18,359 nt of DNA from UM-FILTER-47-13 sp964445195. GTDB taxonomy: Bacteria; Pseudomonadota; Alphaproteobacteria; Micavibrionales; Micavibrionaceae. This document shows, one piece after another, positions 1 to 7,650 of this stretch; the first letter of the stretch is position 1; each line of letters begins with the position of its first letter. The notes beneath the pieces are model-generated. The model ran no database searches. It saw only the letters and a program-made list of their open reading frames with translations, and was not told where the DNA came from. The position numbers were made by a program, and so were the translations under genes. Location: positions 1-18,359 of the forward strand of contig CAYUKA010000038.1 in the NCBI GenBank assembly GCA_964445195.1. The letters run 5' to 3'.

Positions 1-12
1 GTTTATAAGAAT

Positions 13-41
13 ATACTACCAAATCACCTTACTTAGGTCAA
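13..41 (-). promoter_or_regulatory. sigma70-type promoter, probably for rplJL (gene outside window)
   Basis: Read on the minus strand, a -35 box TTGACC (36-41) is followed after exactly 17 bp by a -10 box TAGTAT (13-18). It lies downstream of the rplA terminator and points out of the left edge. In most proteobacteria rplJ and rplL follow rplA, so this should be the rplJL promoter. The boxes are seen; the target gene is inferred. Confidence 0.6.
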
Positions 42-140
42 GGGGATAATCACGAAAGTCAATTATCAATATCGTGCTGATCTTACTATGATATTCAATC
101 TGTTTCCAGCCCCGCCCCGCAAAGCAGAAACCAGCCGCAT

Positions 141-167
141 AAAAAAACAGCGCCGGTTGGGGCGCTG
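141..167 (-). terminator. Rho-independent terminator after rplA
   Basis: On the minus strand a perfect 7-bp stem (148-154 with 161-167, arms CAGCGCC/GGCGCTG, 6-nt loop) is followed by seven T (141-147). It begins 27 bp past the rplA stop codon and separates the secE-nusG-rplK-rplA transcript from the downstream promoter. Confidence 0.85.
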
Positions 168-194
168 CTTTTAGAATTTTGATTAGGAACCGGC

Positions 195-908
195 TCAGGC
201 CGCTTTCTTGTCCTGCATGAAGGCCGTGAAATCAAGCTTGATGCCCGGCCCCATTGTCGAGGTCACAGTCACCTTCTTCATGTAAGTCCCTTTCGCACCG
301 GACGGGCGGACGCGCTGGATTTCCTTGACGAAAGCGGTGATATTCTCAACCAGCTTGGTATCATCAAAGCTGAGCTTGCCAACACCGGCATGAACAATAC
401 CGGCCTTTTCAGCACGATATTCAATCGCCCCGCCTTTGGCTGACTCAACGGCTTTTTTAACGTCCGGCGTCACCGTGCCCAGCTTCGGGTTCGGCATCAG
501 GCCCTTCGGCCCCAGCACCTTACCGAGCTGGCCGACCAGCGGCATCATGTCCGGTGTCGCGATACAGCGGTCGAAATCCATTTCACCGGCCTTGATTTTA
601 TCGGCCAGATCCTCGGCACCGACAATATCGGCCCCGGCCTGCTTGGCCTCCTCGGCTTTGTCATCACGGGCAAAGACGGCAACACGCACGCTGGCACCGG
701 TGCCATGCGGCAGTTCGTACATACCCCGCACAGCCTGGTCAGCGTGGCGCGGATCAATATTCAGGTTCACCGCCACTTCAACCGTCTGATCGAATTTGCG
801 GGCCTTGCCAAGGTCTTTGAGGATTTTCACAGCATCCTCAACCCCGTACAACGTTTCGCGGTCGACCTTTTCGTAAGCGGCTTTGGTGTTCTTGTTCACA
901 CGTGTCAT
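195..908 (-). CDS. rplA: 50S ribosomal protein L1
   Basis: L1 of the large ribosomal subunit forms the mobile L1 stalk on 23S rRNA and helps release deacylated tRNA from the E site. In many bacteria it also represses its own rplK-rplA mRNA. The 237-aa product has the normal family length and the conserved central segment GKVLGPKGLMPNPKLGTVT (about residues 129-147). The N-terminal lysine-rich helix and the C-terminal KGTYMKKVTVTSTMGPG segment are also typical. The ATG is preceded by GGAGGG, which overlaps the end of rplK, and only 3 bp separate the two genes, so translation is probably coupled. A strong terminator follows. Confidence 0.98.
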   Translation of the reverse strand: MTRVNKNTKAAYEKVDRETLYGVEDAVKILKDLGKARKFDQTVEVAVNLNIDPRHADQAVRGMYELPHGTGASVRVAVFARDDKAEEAKQAGADIVGAEDLADKIKAGEMDFDRCIATPDMMPLVGQLGKVLGPKGLMPNPKLGTVTPDVKKAVESAKGGAIEYRAEKAGIVHAGVGKLSFDDTKLVENITAFVKEIQRVRPSGAKGTYMKKVTVTSTMGPGIKLDFTAFMQDKKAA

Positions 909-911
909 GAT

Positions 912-1340
912 CTAGCCCTCCACCACTTCAATGCCCATCGACCGTGCGCTGCCGGCAATAATCTTGATCGCGGCGTCAATGTCATTGGCATTCAGGTCTT
1001 CCATTTTCTCCTCAGCGATCTGCCGCAACTGCTTGGTTGTCAGCGTCGCCACCGTCTCACGCCCCGGCGTATTGGCCCCGGATTTCAGCTTGGCGGCTTT
1101 TTTCAGGAAATAGCTCGCCGGCGGCTTCTTGGTGATAAAGGTAAAGCTGCGGTCTTCATAGACCGTGATCACGACCGGAATCGGGATTCCCTTGCTGTCC
1201 TGCGTTTTATCGTTAAACGCATTACAGAAATCCATGATGTTGACGCCGTGCTGGCCCAGCGCCGGGCCGACAGGCGGTGACGGGTTCGCCGCACCCCCCA
1301 TAATGGTCAGGTTAATGAAACCTGAGACTTTTTTCGCCAT
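912..1340 (-). CDS. rplK: 50S ribosomal protein L11
   Basis: L11 sits at the GTPase-associated centre of the 50S subunit and takes part in factor binding and RelA activation. The 142-aa product is full length. It has the proline-rich N-terminal motif NPSPPVGPALGQHGVNIMDF (about residues 19-38) and the C-terminal RNA-binding part ending IAGSARSMGIEVVEG. The start ATG has a strong GGAGG 5-10 nt upstream (1346-1350). The 130-bp gap to nusG contains a hairpin that may be the L1 autoregulatory leader. Confidence 0.98.
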   Translation of the reverse strand: MAKKVSGFINLTIMGGAANPSPPVGPALGQHGVNIMDFCNAFNDKTQDSKGIPIPVVITVYEDRSFTFITKKPPASYFLKKAAKLKSGANTPGRETVATLTTKQLRQIAEEKMEDLNANDIDAAIKIIAGSARSMGIEVVEG

Positions 1341-1371
1341 AATGGCCTCCGTTACGTTTCGTTAACGTGGA

Positions 1372-1416
1372 CCGTGGTACGGCGCCCGCTGGACTTCACG
1401 GACAAACCTGCCACGG
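1372..1416 (-). promoter_or_regulatory. rplK 5' leader hairpin, possible L1-binding autoregulatory element
   Basis: In the nusG-rplK gap, 1372-1379 pairs with 1409-1416 (CCGTGGTA/TGCCACGG, one G-U pair), giving an 8-bp stem around a 29-nt internal region. L1 is known in several bacteria to bind a leader structure mimicking its 23S rRNA site ahead of rplK-rplA. The stem is seen; the L1 assignment is inferred from position only. Confidence 0.4.
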
Positions 1417-1470
1417 CATTTCAGGTAGTGGCGCGGACAGTAACGCTATCCCCGCCAAAACACAAGCTTT

Positions 1471-2112
1471 TTATAATTTCTCGACCTGCGCGTATTCGAG
1501 TTCCACCGGCGTTGCCCGGCCGAAAATCGATACGGACACTTTGAGCTTCGCTTTCTCTTCGTCAATATCCTCAACGACACCGTTAAAGGACGCAAACGGC
1601 CCGTCAATGACCTTGACCTCTTCACCGATATCATAGACCACGCTTGGCCGGGGCCGCTCAACGCCTTCCTGAATCTGCTTCATCAGCGCCTCGGCCTCCT
1701 TGTTCGAGATCGGCGACGGCTTGTTACCCGCACCGAGGAAACCGGTGACCTTCGGCGTATCCTTGATCAGGTGCCAGACATCGTCGTTGAGCTCAAGCTT
1801 GGCCAGTACATAGCCGGGAAAGAATTTGCGCTCGGTGTTCACACGCTGGCCGCGCTTGACCTCGACCACTTCCTCGGTCGGCACCATGATATCGTCGACA
1901 AAGGCTTCAAGCCCTTTTTTGCGGGCTTTTTCATGAATCGCCTCGGCTACCTTGTTTTCGAAACCCGAGTAAACATGCAGCACATACCAGCGCGCTTTCG
2001 GGTTCGCCGGGGCGCTCGGCGCCTGACTCTCTTCGGCGGCCGCCTCAGGCGCTGTTCCGGTCTCTGCCGTATCTGCTTCCGGTGCGCCGCTTTCCTGACT
2101 GTTCGTATTCAT
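1471..2112 (-). CDS. nusG: transcription termination/antitermination protein NusG
   Basis: NusG binds RNA polymerase, raises processivity, and links it to Rho (termination) or to ribosomal S10 (coupling). The NGN domain starts near residue 41 (RWYVLHVYSGFENKV) and includes the FFPGYVLAKL segment. The C-terminal KOW domain carries VIDGPFASFNGVVEDID and ends at ...QVEKL. At 213 aa it is longer than the roughly 176-180 aa usual for the family. The excess is an N-terminal extension of about 40 residues rich in Ala, Glu, Ser and Pro, likely disordered. The ATG has an AGGAA-type ribosome-binding site. If a later start were used the extension would disappear, but no internal Met precedes the NGN domain. 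Confidence 0.97.
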   Translation of the reverse strand: MNTNSQESGAPEADTAETGTAPEAAAEESQAPSAPANPKARWYVLHVYSGFENKVAEAIHEKARKKGLEAFVDDIMVPTEEVVEVKRGQRVNTERKFFPGYVLAKLELNDDVWHLIKDTPKVTGFLGAGNKPSPISNKEAEALMKQIQEGVERPRPSVVYDIGEEVKVIDGPFASFNGVVEDIDEEKAKLKVSVSIFGRATPVELEYAQVEKL

Positions 2113-2131
2113 AGTCTGTTCCTTTTCCTTC

Positions 2132-2329
2132 CTACATGCCCATACCGAGGATCAACCGCACGACAAAAGCCATAACCTGGTCGGCGACATATAAAAACAC
2201 CGCCGCCAGAAACACCATAATGAACACCGCAATGGTGCTCGCTGTGGTTTCCTTGCGTGACGGCCAGGTAACTTTCTGCATTTCCATCCGTACCTGGCGG
2301 ATATATTCAAGCGGTGAAACTTTGGCCAT
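2132..2329 (-). CDS. secE: preprotein translocase subunit SecE
   Basis: SecE is the essential small clamp subunit of the SecYEG channel in the inner membrane. The 65-aa product has the compact single-membrane-segment form common in alphaproteobacteria. A charged amphipathic N-terminal part (PLEYIRQVRMEMQKVTWPSRKET, with the conserved VTWPSRKE) is followed by one transmembrane helix (about residues 31-60). It lies 19 bp upstream of nusG in the usual order. The tRNA-Trp and tuf genes that normally precede secE are absent here and lie more than 13 kb away. No convincing promoter is visible upstream. Confidence 0.95.
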   Translation of the reverse strand: MAKVSPLEYIRQVRMEMQKVTWPSRKETTASTIAVFIMVFLAAVFLYVADQVMAFVVRLILGMGM

Positions 2330-2542
2330 AACGATCCTTTGTCATAATATTCACAATCTCAAACCCTTGATAAAGCCGCATATGGCTTGCCCCACAGGTT
2401 CGTATCGCGGCGGTGCCGGGGGAAAGAACCTGTTCTCAAGGGGAATGATGACTTTCTAGCCCATAATCTTTTAAAAAGCCAGCAAAAAAACAGTTTCGCG
2501 CGCATAAAAGCGGGGCCTTTTTATTTTTCATAAATTTTTTTG
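2330..2542. other. intergenic region between divergent secE and the CNBD locus, no gene seen
   Basis: No supported coding sequence or tRNA is seen here. This is the place where tRNA-Trp would be expected if the tuf-trnW-secE order were intact. The secE promoter must lie here, but I find no minus-strand pair of -35/-10 boxes with acceptable spacing. The stretch from about 2460 to 2542 is A+T-rich. Confidence 0.5.
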
Positions 2543-2569
2543 TTGACAGGCCCGACTGCTTTATATTAT
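2543..2569 (+). promoter_or_regulatory. sigma70-type promoter for the CCCC-motif small RNA / CNBD leader
   Basis: A consensus -35 box TTGACA (2543-2548) is followed after 15 bp by TATTAT (2564-2569); overlapping hexamers give 16-17 bp spacing with weaker -10 matches. Transcription should begin near 2576. Confidence 0.6.
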
Positions 2570-2575
2570 GAAAAT

Positions 2576-2673
2576 AATCAGGATTTATTCACTGACCCCA
2601 CATCTGGAATAAATCTGTTCCCCACACACAATAAGAGACCGTTTCCGTCCCCGCGGAAACGGTCTTTTCTTTT
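2576..2673 (+). ncRNA. candidate small RNA or attenuated leader with CCCC-containing loops
   Basis: About 98 nt lie between the promoter and a strong terminator, with no open reading frame of note. A first hairpin has a perfect 9-bp stem (2582-2590 with 2607-2615, GATTTATTC/GAATAAATC) and a 16-nt loop containing GACCCCAC. An unpaired linker follows with TTCCCCACACAC, and then the terminator hairpin, whose apical loop is CCCC. Repeated single-stranded CCCC motifs are known in small RNAs that pair with Shine-Dalgarno sequences. The structure is seen; the sRNA role is inferred. It could instead be the 5' leader of the CNBD gene starting at 2701, acting by transcription attenuation. Confidence 0.5.
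2633..2673 (+). terminator. strong Rho-independent terminator upstream of the first CNBD gene
   Basis: AGACCGTTTCC (2636-2646) pairs perfectly with 2655-2665. Two further pairs, G-C and U-G, close a CCCC tetraloop (2649-2652), and weak A-U/G-U pairs extend the base. A T-rich tract TCTTTTCTTTT follows. It ends only 28 bp before the start codon at 2701, so it lies inside any transcript that starts at the 2543 promoter. Confidence 0.85.
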
Positions 2674-2700
2674 GCCGCGAAACCGGGCAGGATAAAGTTT

Positions 2701-3231
2701 ATGAATAAAAATGCAGCAAAATCGGTCCTCAGCCGGGAAACATTTCATAAAGGCCAGCGCATTATTGAACAAGGCGCGCCGGCTTTCCGCGCTTTTTTTA
2801 TTGAAGACGGTGAAATCGAAATATCGGTCCGTGACGGCAATCATGAGGTCGCAATCTCAAAACTCGGGGCTGGCGAGATATTCGGGGAAATGGGCCTGCT
2901 GGTCGGTGACCGCCGTTTTGCCAGCGCCACAGCCTTAACTGACTGCACACTCACCGTGATTTCCAAAGAGGCGTTGGAACGTAAAATCAACAACCTTGAA
3001 GATAAAGCGATCCGGGCGATTATCCGGGTGCTTATCACGCGCCTGCGTGAGTCAAATAGCGGCCAGCTTGCCCATTACCGTAATTTCGCTGAATTTCAGG
3101 AACGGCTGGCGGTCCTGGTGCAAAAAGCCAACCAGGGCATTGACCAGGATAAAAAAGGCGCCTTCCGCGCCGAGGCCGAGCCGCTGCTTGATCAGCTGGA
3201 AGCGCTGCTTGATAAATACCACCAGCGTTAG
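2701..3231 (+). CDS. stand-alone cyclic nucleotide-binding domain protein (paralogue 1)
   Basis: The 176-aa protein has a Crp/PKA-regulatory-type CNBD at about residues 10-100. It includes HKGQRIIEQGAPAFRAFFIEDGEIEI and the phosphate-binding cassette FGEMGLLVGDRRFASA (61-76), which has the Glu that would contact the ribose and an Arg for the cyclic phosphate. The rest (about 100-176) is helical and ends AEPLLDQLEALLDKYHQR. There is no HTH, membrane segment or enzymatic domain, so it is not a Crp-type regulator. The AGGA ribosome-binding site lies 10-13 nt before the ATG. Two paralogues in this window (3457-4023 and 16224-16781) share both domains. Ligand (cAMP or cGMP) and output are unknown; a cyclic-nucleotide-responsive adaptor is my inference. 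Confidence 0.9.
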   Translation: MNKNAAKSVLSRETFHKGQRIIEQGAPAFRAFFIEDGEIEISVRDGNHEVAISKLGAGEIFGEMGLLVGDRRFASATALTDCTLTVISKEALERKINNLEDKAIRAIIRVLITRLRESNSGQLAHYRNFAEFQERLAVLVQKANQGIDQDKKGAFRAEAEPLLDQLEALLDKYHQR

Positions 3232-3244
3232 CAAGACCTGACAA

Positions 3245-3379
3245 TTAGTAAGGCAGCGGAATGCTGAATATATCGGCCTTGGCCGTACCGCCGCGATGCG
3301 TCCCGGAAACCGTTCCGTTCGGCCCGGCACAGGAGGCCAGGAAAACACAGACGGACAAACAGAGCAAAATGCGTATCAT
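3245..3379 (-). CDS. small predicted lipoprotein (44 aa)
   Basis: A short gene on the minus strand lies between the two plus-strand CNBD genes. The product begins MIRILLCLSVCVFLASCAG: a short charged N-terminus, a hydrophobic core and a lipobox LASC with Cys17, the pattern for signal peptidase II cleavage and lipidation. The mature part is about 28 residues, Gly/Thr-rich, ending IPLPY. A GAGGT ribosome-binding site lies about 10 nt before the ATG. The gene ends 13 bp from the stop of the first CNBD gene (convergent). Family and function are not recognised. The lipobox and ribosome-binding site together make a real gene likely. Confidence 0.65.
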   Translation of the reverse strand: MIRILLCLSVCVFLASCAGPNGTVSGTHRGGTAKADIFSIPLPY

Positions 3380-3456
3380 AGCCTGTACCTCGCTATTCAA
3401 AAGGCCATAGTTAACAGTAGCGTTAGATTATTGGTTGTTATATTCTTTTCCGTGAT

Positions 3457-4023
3457 ATGAACAAGAGTCAAAAAGAGATATTTGACGAAAGCCGTCCCAA
3501 AGGTGTCATGCCACCAACCGGTATGACCTGTTCGGCCGGTCAGGTTATTTTCGAACAGGGTACACCGGCCAATCAGGCTTTTTTTATTGAATCAGGCACT
3601 GTAGAGGTCTTGATTGAACGCGACGGCCATTGCATAAAGCTCGCGGAAATCGGACCCGGCGAAGTATTCGGTGAAATGGGCGTGCTGGAGCGCGAAGCAC
3701 GCAGCGCCTCTGTACGGGCGGTCGATAAGTGCCGTATTTACGTGATGACGCGCGAGGAAATGGAAAAGCGTCTTGAACGGGTGGAAGACCCTGTTGTCGC
3801 TGCGCTGATAAACAGTTTTGCCAAACGCCTGCGGGCTACCAGTATTGGTAACATCAAATACTATAAAAACCTTGCCGAATTCCAGAACCGCGTCGCCGGC
3901 CTGATGGACCTGGCCGATCAGGGCATTGACGCTGACCGCCGCACCGCCTTTGCCGCCGAAATCACACCATTGCTTGACGAGGTTGAAGCTATGCTCCACA
4001 AGTACCGGAAACCCGATTCGTAA
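3457..4023 (+). CDS. stand-alone cyclic nucleotide-binding domain protein (paralogue 2)
   Basis: The 188-aa paralogue has the same layout as the protein at 2701-3231. The CNBD spans about residues 20-110, with AGQVIFEQGTPANQAFFIESGTVEV and the phosphate-binding cassette FGEMGVLEREARSASVRA (71-88). A helical tail ends with AEITPLLDEVEAMLHKYRKPDS. The cassette keeps the Gly-Glu and Arg-Ser-Ala residues needed for a cyclic phosphate. It has an extra N-terminal segment of about 10 residues and weak Shine-Dalgarno sequence ahead of the ATG. It sits 20 bp upstream of the SseB-like gene, suggesting one transcript. No output domain is present. Confidence 0.88.
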   Translation: MNKSQKEIFDESRPKGVMPPTGMTCSAGQVIFEQGTPANQAFFIESGTVEVLIERDGHCIKLAEIGPGEVFGEMGVLEREARSASVRAVDKCRIYVMTREEMEKRLERVEDPVVAALINSFAKRLRATSIGNIKYYKNLAEFQNRVAGLMDLADQGIDADRRTAFAAEITPLLDEVEAMLHKYRKPDS

Positions 4024-4043
4024 GACGATGAAAGGCTGGTTCC

Positions 4044-4826
4044 ATGGATAATCATGACAATGACAGTGAAGATCTGCTGCGCCGGGCGCTGCGGCTGGCC
4101 TATGAAGACCCGGTCAACCGCCCGGCTTTTTACAAGCTGTTGCTTGACTCAGAAGTCTTTGTAATCGGCAATACAGCTGACTCGGATGGTGAAACCAAGC
4201 AAACAATGCTCAAGCAGGGCGATCAGGTCCAGATTGCCAACATGGAAGCCGATGACGGTACGCCATTTATCCCGTTCTTCTCCACGCTTGAAAAAATGCA
4301 GGCTGTTGTCCACGAAAAAGTTGACTATCTCGGCATGCCGGCCCGTATGCTGTTTGAGATTACCGCCGGGAAAAATATGGCCCTGAACCCTGGTGATGAA
4401 TTCGGCAAATTTTTTGTCGCACAGGAAATCACCGAACTGCTGGCGCACGGCTTACCCGGACAGGTCGAGCAGCATATCAACCAGTCAGAAACCGAGGTCA
4501 TGCTGGGGCGCCCGGCCAAACAGCCAACCGAAATTCTGGATACACTTGGCCGCCTGTTTGCCCAAAACGGCCATGTGTCACGTGCCTGGCTGATCCAGTT
4601 CATGGACCCTGCACGCCACAAAAAACCCGCTTTCCTCGTGGGCATTGACGGTGATCGCGATCAATGGAATGAAATTTGCGAAAGCGCCTATACGGCCACG
4701 GCCACCTTCCTGGATGAAGGACAGGCCATGGAGTTCGCCCCGGTCGACCCCGGTAACCCGGATGAGCTTGCCAAAGCGATCATGGAAACCGATCAGCCGT
4801 TTTTTGAACGGCCGGCGCGCGGCTGA
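4044..4826 (+). CDS. SseB-family protein
   Basis: The 260-aa product resembles SseB (named from enhanced serine sensitivity in E. coli; biochemical role not settled). An N-terminal SseB domain spans about residues 8-135, with FVIGNTADSDGE, DDGTPFIPFFSTLEKM and NPGDEFGKFFVAQEITELL. A C-terminal SseB_C-like domain (about 145-255) has VMLGRPAKQPTEILDTL and AWLIQFMDPARHKKPAFLVGI. It has no signal peptide or membrane segment, so it is probably cytoplasmic. An AAAGG ribosome-binding site precedes the ATG. It follows the second CNBD gene by 20 bp and converges on gcvPB with an 8-bp gap and no visible terminator. Confidence 0.8.
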   Translation: MDNHDNDSEDLLRRALRLAYEDPVNRPAFYKLLLDSEVFVIGNTADSDGETKQTMLKQGDQVQIANMEADDGTPFIPFFSTLEKMQAVVHEKVDYLGMPARMLFEITAGKNMALNPGDEFGKFFVAQEITELLAHGLPGQVEQHINQSETEVMLGRPAKQPTEILDTLGRLFAQNGHVSRAWLIQFMDPARHKKPAFLVGIDGDRDQWNEICESAYTATATFLDEGQAMEFAPVDPGNPDELAKAIMETDQPFFERPARG

Positions 4827-4834
4827 AAGTCCTT

Positions 4835-6370
4835 TTAAGCCGTATTCTCCGGTGTCCAGCGTAATTTCGGATGGCGCGCGGCCTGCACTTCATCGAGGCG
4901 GCGGCGCGGCGTGCTAAGCGGATAATTGTGAAACGGCGCCGTATCGCCGGCCTTAATCGTTGCCGCTATATCGTTCATCACCGCCGCAAAGCGATCGATC
5001 GCGTCTTTGCTTTCGGTTTCAGTCGGCTCGATCAGCATCGTACCGGGCAGCACCAGCGGAAAATACGTCGTCATCGGGTGATAGCCGTGCTCGCAGAGCG
5101 TCTTGGCAATATCCAGCGTCGTCACCCCGGCGTCCTTCTGATACTTGTCGGTCACCAGGCATTCATGCATGCAAGGCCCTTCATACGGCACGTGATAAGT
5201 CCCGCTTAGCAGGCTCAGCAGGTAATTGGCATTCAGAACGGCGTCCTCGGACACCTGTTTCAAACCGTCCGCGCCGTGGCTCATCATATAGGACAGCGCC
5301 CGCACATGCATACCGAACTGGCCGATAAAGCCGCGCAAACGGCCCATCGTTTCCGGCCGCTCATCTTCATATTCGAAACGCAGCGTATCCCCGTCTTTGG
5401 CCACAACCGGCACCGGCATATAAGGCGCGAGCTCTTCGGTAACACAGATCGGGCCGCTGCCCGGACCGCCGCCGCCATGCGGGGTCGAAAACGTCTTGTG
5501 CAGATTGATATGCATCACATCGGCGCCAAAGTCACCGGGACGGATCGTACCGACCAGCGCGTTGAAGTTCGCCCCGTCACAGTAAAAATAACCGCCGGCT
5601 TCATGCAGCAAATCAGCGATCTCGAGAATGTCACTTTCGAACAGGCCGCAGGTATTCGGGTTCGTCACCATCATCCCGGCAATATCACTGCCCTGATCAC
5701 AGGTCTGGTATAGCGCTTCTTTAAACGCTTCAACGTCCAGGCGGCCCGTCTCGCTGGTTTTGATCGTCCGGGTCTGGTAACCGCAGATCACCGCGGTCGC
5801 CGGGTTGGTGCCATGGGCGGAGTCAGGCACCAGCACGATGGTCTTGTGCGCATGTCCCTTCGCCTCGTGGGCGCGGCGGATCGTCATCATCCCGGCCAGC
5901 TCGCCATGAGCGCCGGCAGCCGGCGTCAGGCAAACGCCCGGCAAGCCGGTCAATTCGCCCAGCCATTGCTGCAGCTCATACATCAGCCGCATCGCCCCCT
6001 GTACTGTGCCGACAGGCTGCCACGGATGGATATGGGCAAAGCCGGGCAATCGCGCCATCTTCTCGTTCAGACGCGGATTATGCTTCATCGTGCAGGACCC
6101 CAGCGGGAAAAAGCCGTGATCAATTGAATAATTCCAGGTAGACAGCCGGACGAAATGGCGGACCACCTGCGGTTCGCTGACCTGCGGCAGGCCGATTGCG
6201 CCGCGTTCGGGCACGCCGGTGCGCAGCTTTATGCCCTGCGGGGCCGGCAGATCCACGCCCGGCTCATCGCTGCGCTCTTTTTCCCACAGGAGATTTTCCT
6301 CGTAATGAAGCCCGCGATTGCCATCATGCGCAGTAAACTGTGCCTGAGTAATTTGCTGTTCTGCAGCCAT
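4835..6370 (-). CDS. gcvPB: glycine dehydrogenase (decarboxylating) subunit 2
   Basis: This is the C-terminal-half subunit of the split P-protein of the glycine cleavage system. With GcvPA it decarboxylates glycine on PLP and passes the aminomethyl group to lipoyl-GcvH. The 511-aa product carries HGFFPLGSCTMKHNPR, DSAHGTNPA and the PLP-lysine region HINLHKTFSTPHGGGGPGSG, with the Lys near residue 292. A strong AAGGAGG precedes two possible starts: GTG (6371-6373) and the next codon, ATG (6368-6370). I choose the ATG for better spacing; the GTG adds one residue. The start overlaps the gcvPA stop as TGATG, indicating translational coupling. It is the last gene of the operon. Confidence 0.96.
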   Translation of the reverse strand: MAAEQQITQAQFTAHDGNRGLHYEENLLWEKERSDEPGVDLPAPQGIKLRTGVPERGAIGLPQVSEPQVVRHFVRLSTWNYSIDHGFFPLGSCTMKHNPRLNEKMARLPGFAHIHPWQPVGTVQGAMRLMYELQQWLGELTGLPGVCLTPAAGAHGELAGMMTIRRAHEAKGHAHKTIVLVPDSAHGTNPATAVICGYQTRTIKTSETGRLDVEAFKEALYQTCDQGSDIAGMMVTNPNTCGLFESDILEIADLLHEAGGYFYCDGANFNALVGTIRPGDFGADVMHINLHKTFSTPHGGGGPGSGPICVTEELAPYMPVPVVAKDGDTLRFEYEDERPETMGRLRGFIGQFGMHVRALSYMMSHGADGLKQVSEDAVLNANYLLSLLSGTYHVPYEGPCMHECLVTDKYQKDAGVTTLDIAKTLCEHGYHPMTTYFPLVLPGTMLIEPTETESKDAIDRFAAVMNDIAATIKAGDTAPFHNYPLSTPRRRLDEVQAARHPKLRWTPENTA

Positions 6371-7650
6371 CACAGCACCTCCTTCAGCGCGGCAACGAAT
6401 GCTTCGGTATCTTCATCAGTGGTCATTTCGGTCGCCGCGACCAGCAACCGGTTATCATCGAGAGCATAACCGGCAATAATATCTTTGTCAGCCAGCGCGT
6501 CGACAATCTCTTGCGCCGGCCTGGGTACTGTCACAACAAACTCGTTAAAGAAGCTCTCATTCTCAATGCGGACACCCGGCACCGCCGCCAGCGCATCAGC
6601 CAGCCTGCAGGCGGCTTCATGATTAAGGCACGCAAGGCGCTTGAACCCGTCCTCGCCCAGCAACGCCATATGCACGGTAAAGGCCAGCGCCATCAGGCCC
6701 TGATTGGTGCAGATATTCGATGTCGCTTTTTCCCGGCGGATATGTTGTTCGCGGGTGTTCAGGGTCAACACAAAGCCGCGCCGCCCGTCTTCGTCAACCG
6801 TCTCGCCGCACAGCCGTCCCGGTATCTGGCGCAGATATTGCGTGCGGCAGGCAAAGAAGCCGCAATGCGGCCCGCCGAAGCCCATCGGAATGCCGATGCT
6901 CTGCGCTTCGCCGCAGACGATATCGGCGCTCTCCGGCGCCGGCAGCAGGCCGAGCGAAACAATCTCGGTCACAACGACGATCAGCAGCGCCCCCGTCTCA
7001 TCGCATTTCCTGCGCCACTCATCATAAGCATGCGGCGCGCCGAAAAAGTCGGGCGACTGGACAATCACACAGGCCGTGTCCTGATCCGGCGTTCCGTCAA
7101 ACACTTCGACGTCATCATGATTGCCCATATAGGTATTGAGCACGGCCCGGTAATCGGGGTGCAACGCGTTACCGACACAGACCTTATGGCGCTTTTTATT
7201 GACCCGCAGCGCCATCAGCGCCGCTTCGGCCGTCGCCGTCGCACCGTCATACAGGCTGGCATTCGCCACATCCTGCCCGGTCAGCTGGGCGATAAAGGTC
7301 TGGAATTCGTAAATCGCGGTCAGCGTACCCTGTGCAATCTCCGGTTGGTAAGGCGTATAGGCCGTTAAATATTCACTGCGCTGGATGATATAGTCAACGG
7401 TCGCCGGAATGTGATGATAGTACAATCCCGCCCCGAGGAAGAACGGCCCGGCCGGCGCGGCGCGGTTTTGATTGGCGTAAGATGACAGCGTGCGCTCGAC
7501 CTCAAGCTCACCCTGTTGCAGGGGCAAATCAGCCAGTCCCTTGATAAAGGCCGCCTGCGGTACATCCTTGTAAAGCGCTTCGACGCTGTCGACGCCAATG
7601 GCCGCCAGCATCTCTTTGCGGCTTTGCTTGGTTTGCGGTAGATAGCGCAT
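6370..7650 (-). CDS. gcvPA: glycine dehydrogenase (decarboxylating) subunit 1
   Basis: This is the N-terminal-half subunit of the heterotetrameric split P-protein. The 426-aa product has the normal length and typical motifs: MRYLPQTKQSRKEML at the N-terminus, the LGAGLYYHHIPATVDYI block, AYTPYQPEIAQGTLTAIYEFQT and YDGATATAEAALMALR. It has no PLP lysine, which is in GcvPB. Its start overlaps the gcvH stop (TGATG), and its own stop overlaps the gcvPB start in the same way, so GcvH, PA and PB are probably made in coordinated amounts. Confidence 0.96.
   Translation of the reverse strand: MRYLPQTKQSRKEMLAAIGVDSVEALYKDVPQAAFIKGLADLPLQQGELEVERTLSSYANQNRAAPAGPFFLGAGLYYHHIPATVDYIIQRSEYLTAYTPYQPEIAQGTLTAIYEFQTFIAQLTGQDVANASLYDGATATAEAALMALRVNKKRHKVCVGNALHPDYRAVLNTYMGNHDDVEVFDGTPDQDTACVIVQSPDFFGAPHAYDEWRRKCDETGALLIVVVTEIVSLGLLPAPESADIVCGEAQSIGIPMGFGGPHCGFFACRTQYLRQIPGRLCGETVDEDGRRGFVLTLNTREQHIRREKATSNICTNQGLMALAFTVHMALLGEDGFKRLACLNHEAACRLADALAAVPGVRIENESFFNEFVVTVPRPAQEIVDALADKDIIAGYALDDNRLLVAATEMTTDEDTEAFVAALKEVL

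Noticed and set aside
705..1280. 191-aa plus-strand frame over rplA/rplK
   Set aside because: It is the antisense shadow of two certain ribosomal protein genes. The same applies to the long plus-strand frames over gcvPA, gcvPB, gcvT and nusG.
2341..2460. GGTTCG-containing stretch as a relic tRNA near secE
   Set aside because: Only the T-loop-like bases match; no acceptor, anticodon or T stems can be paired.
2330..2542. Promoter for the secE operon
   Set aside because: Several A+T-rich hexamers occur, but no minus-strand -35/-10 pair has both acceptable boxes and 15-19 bp spacing.
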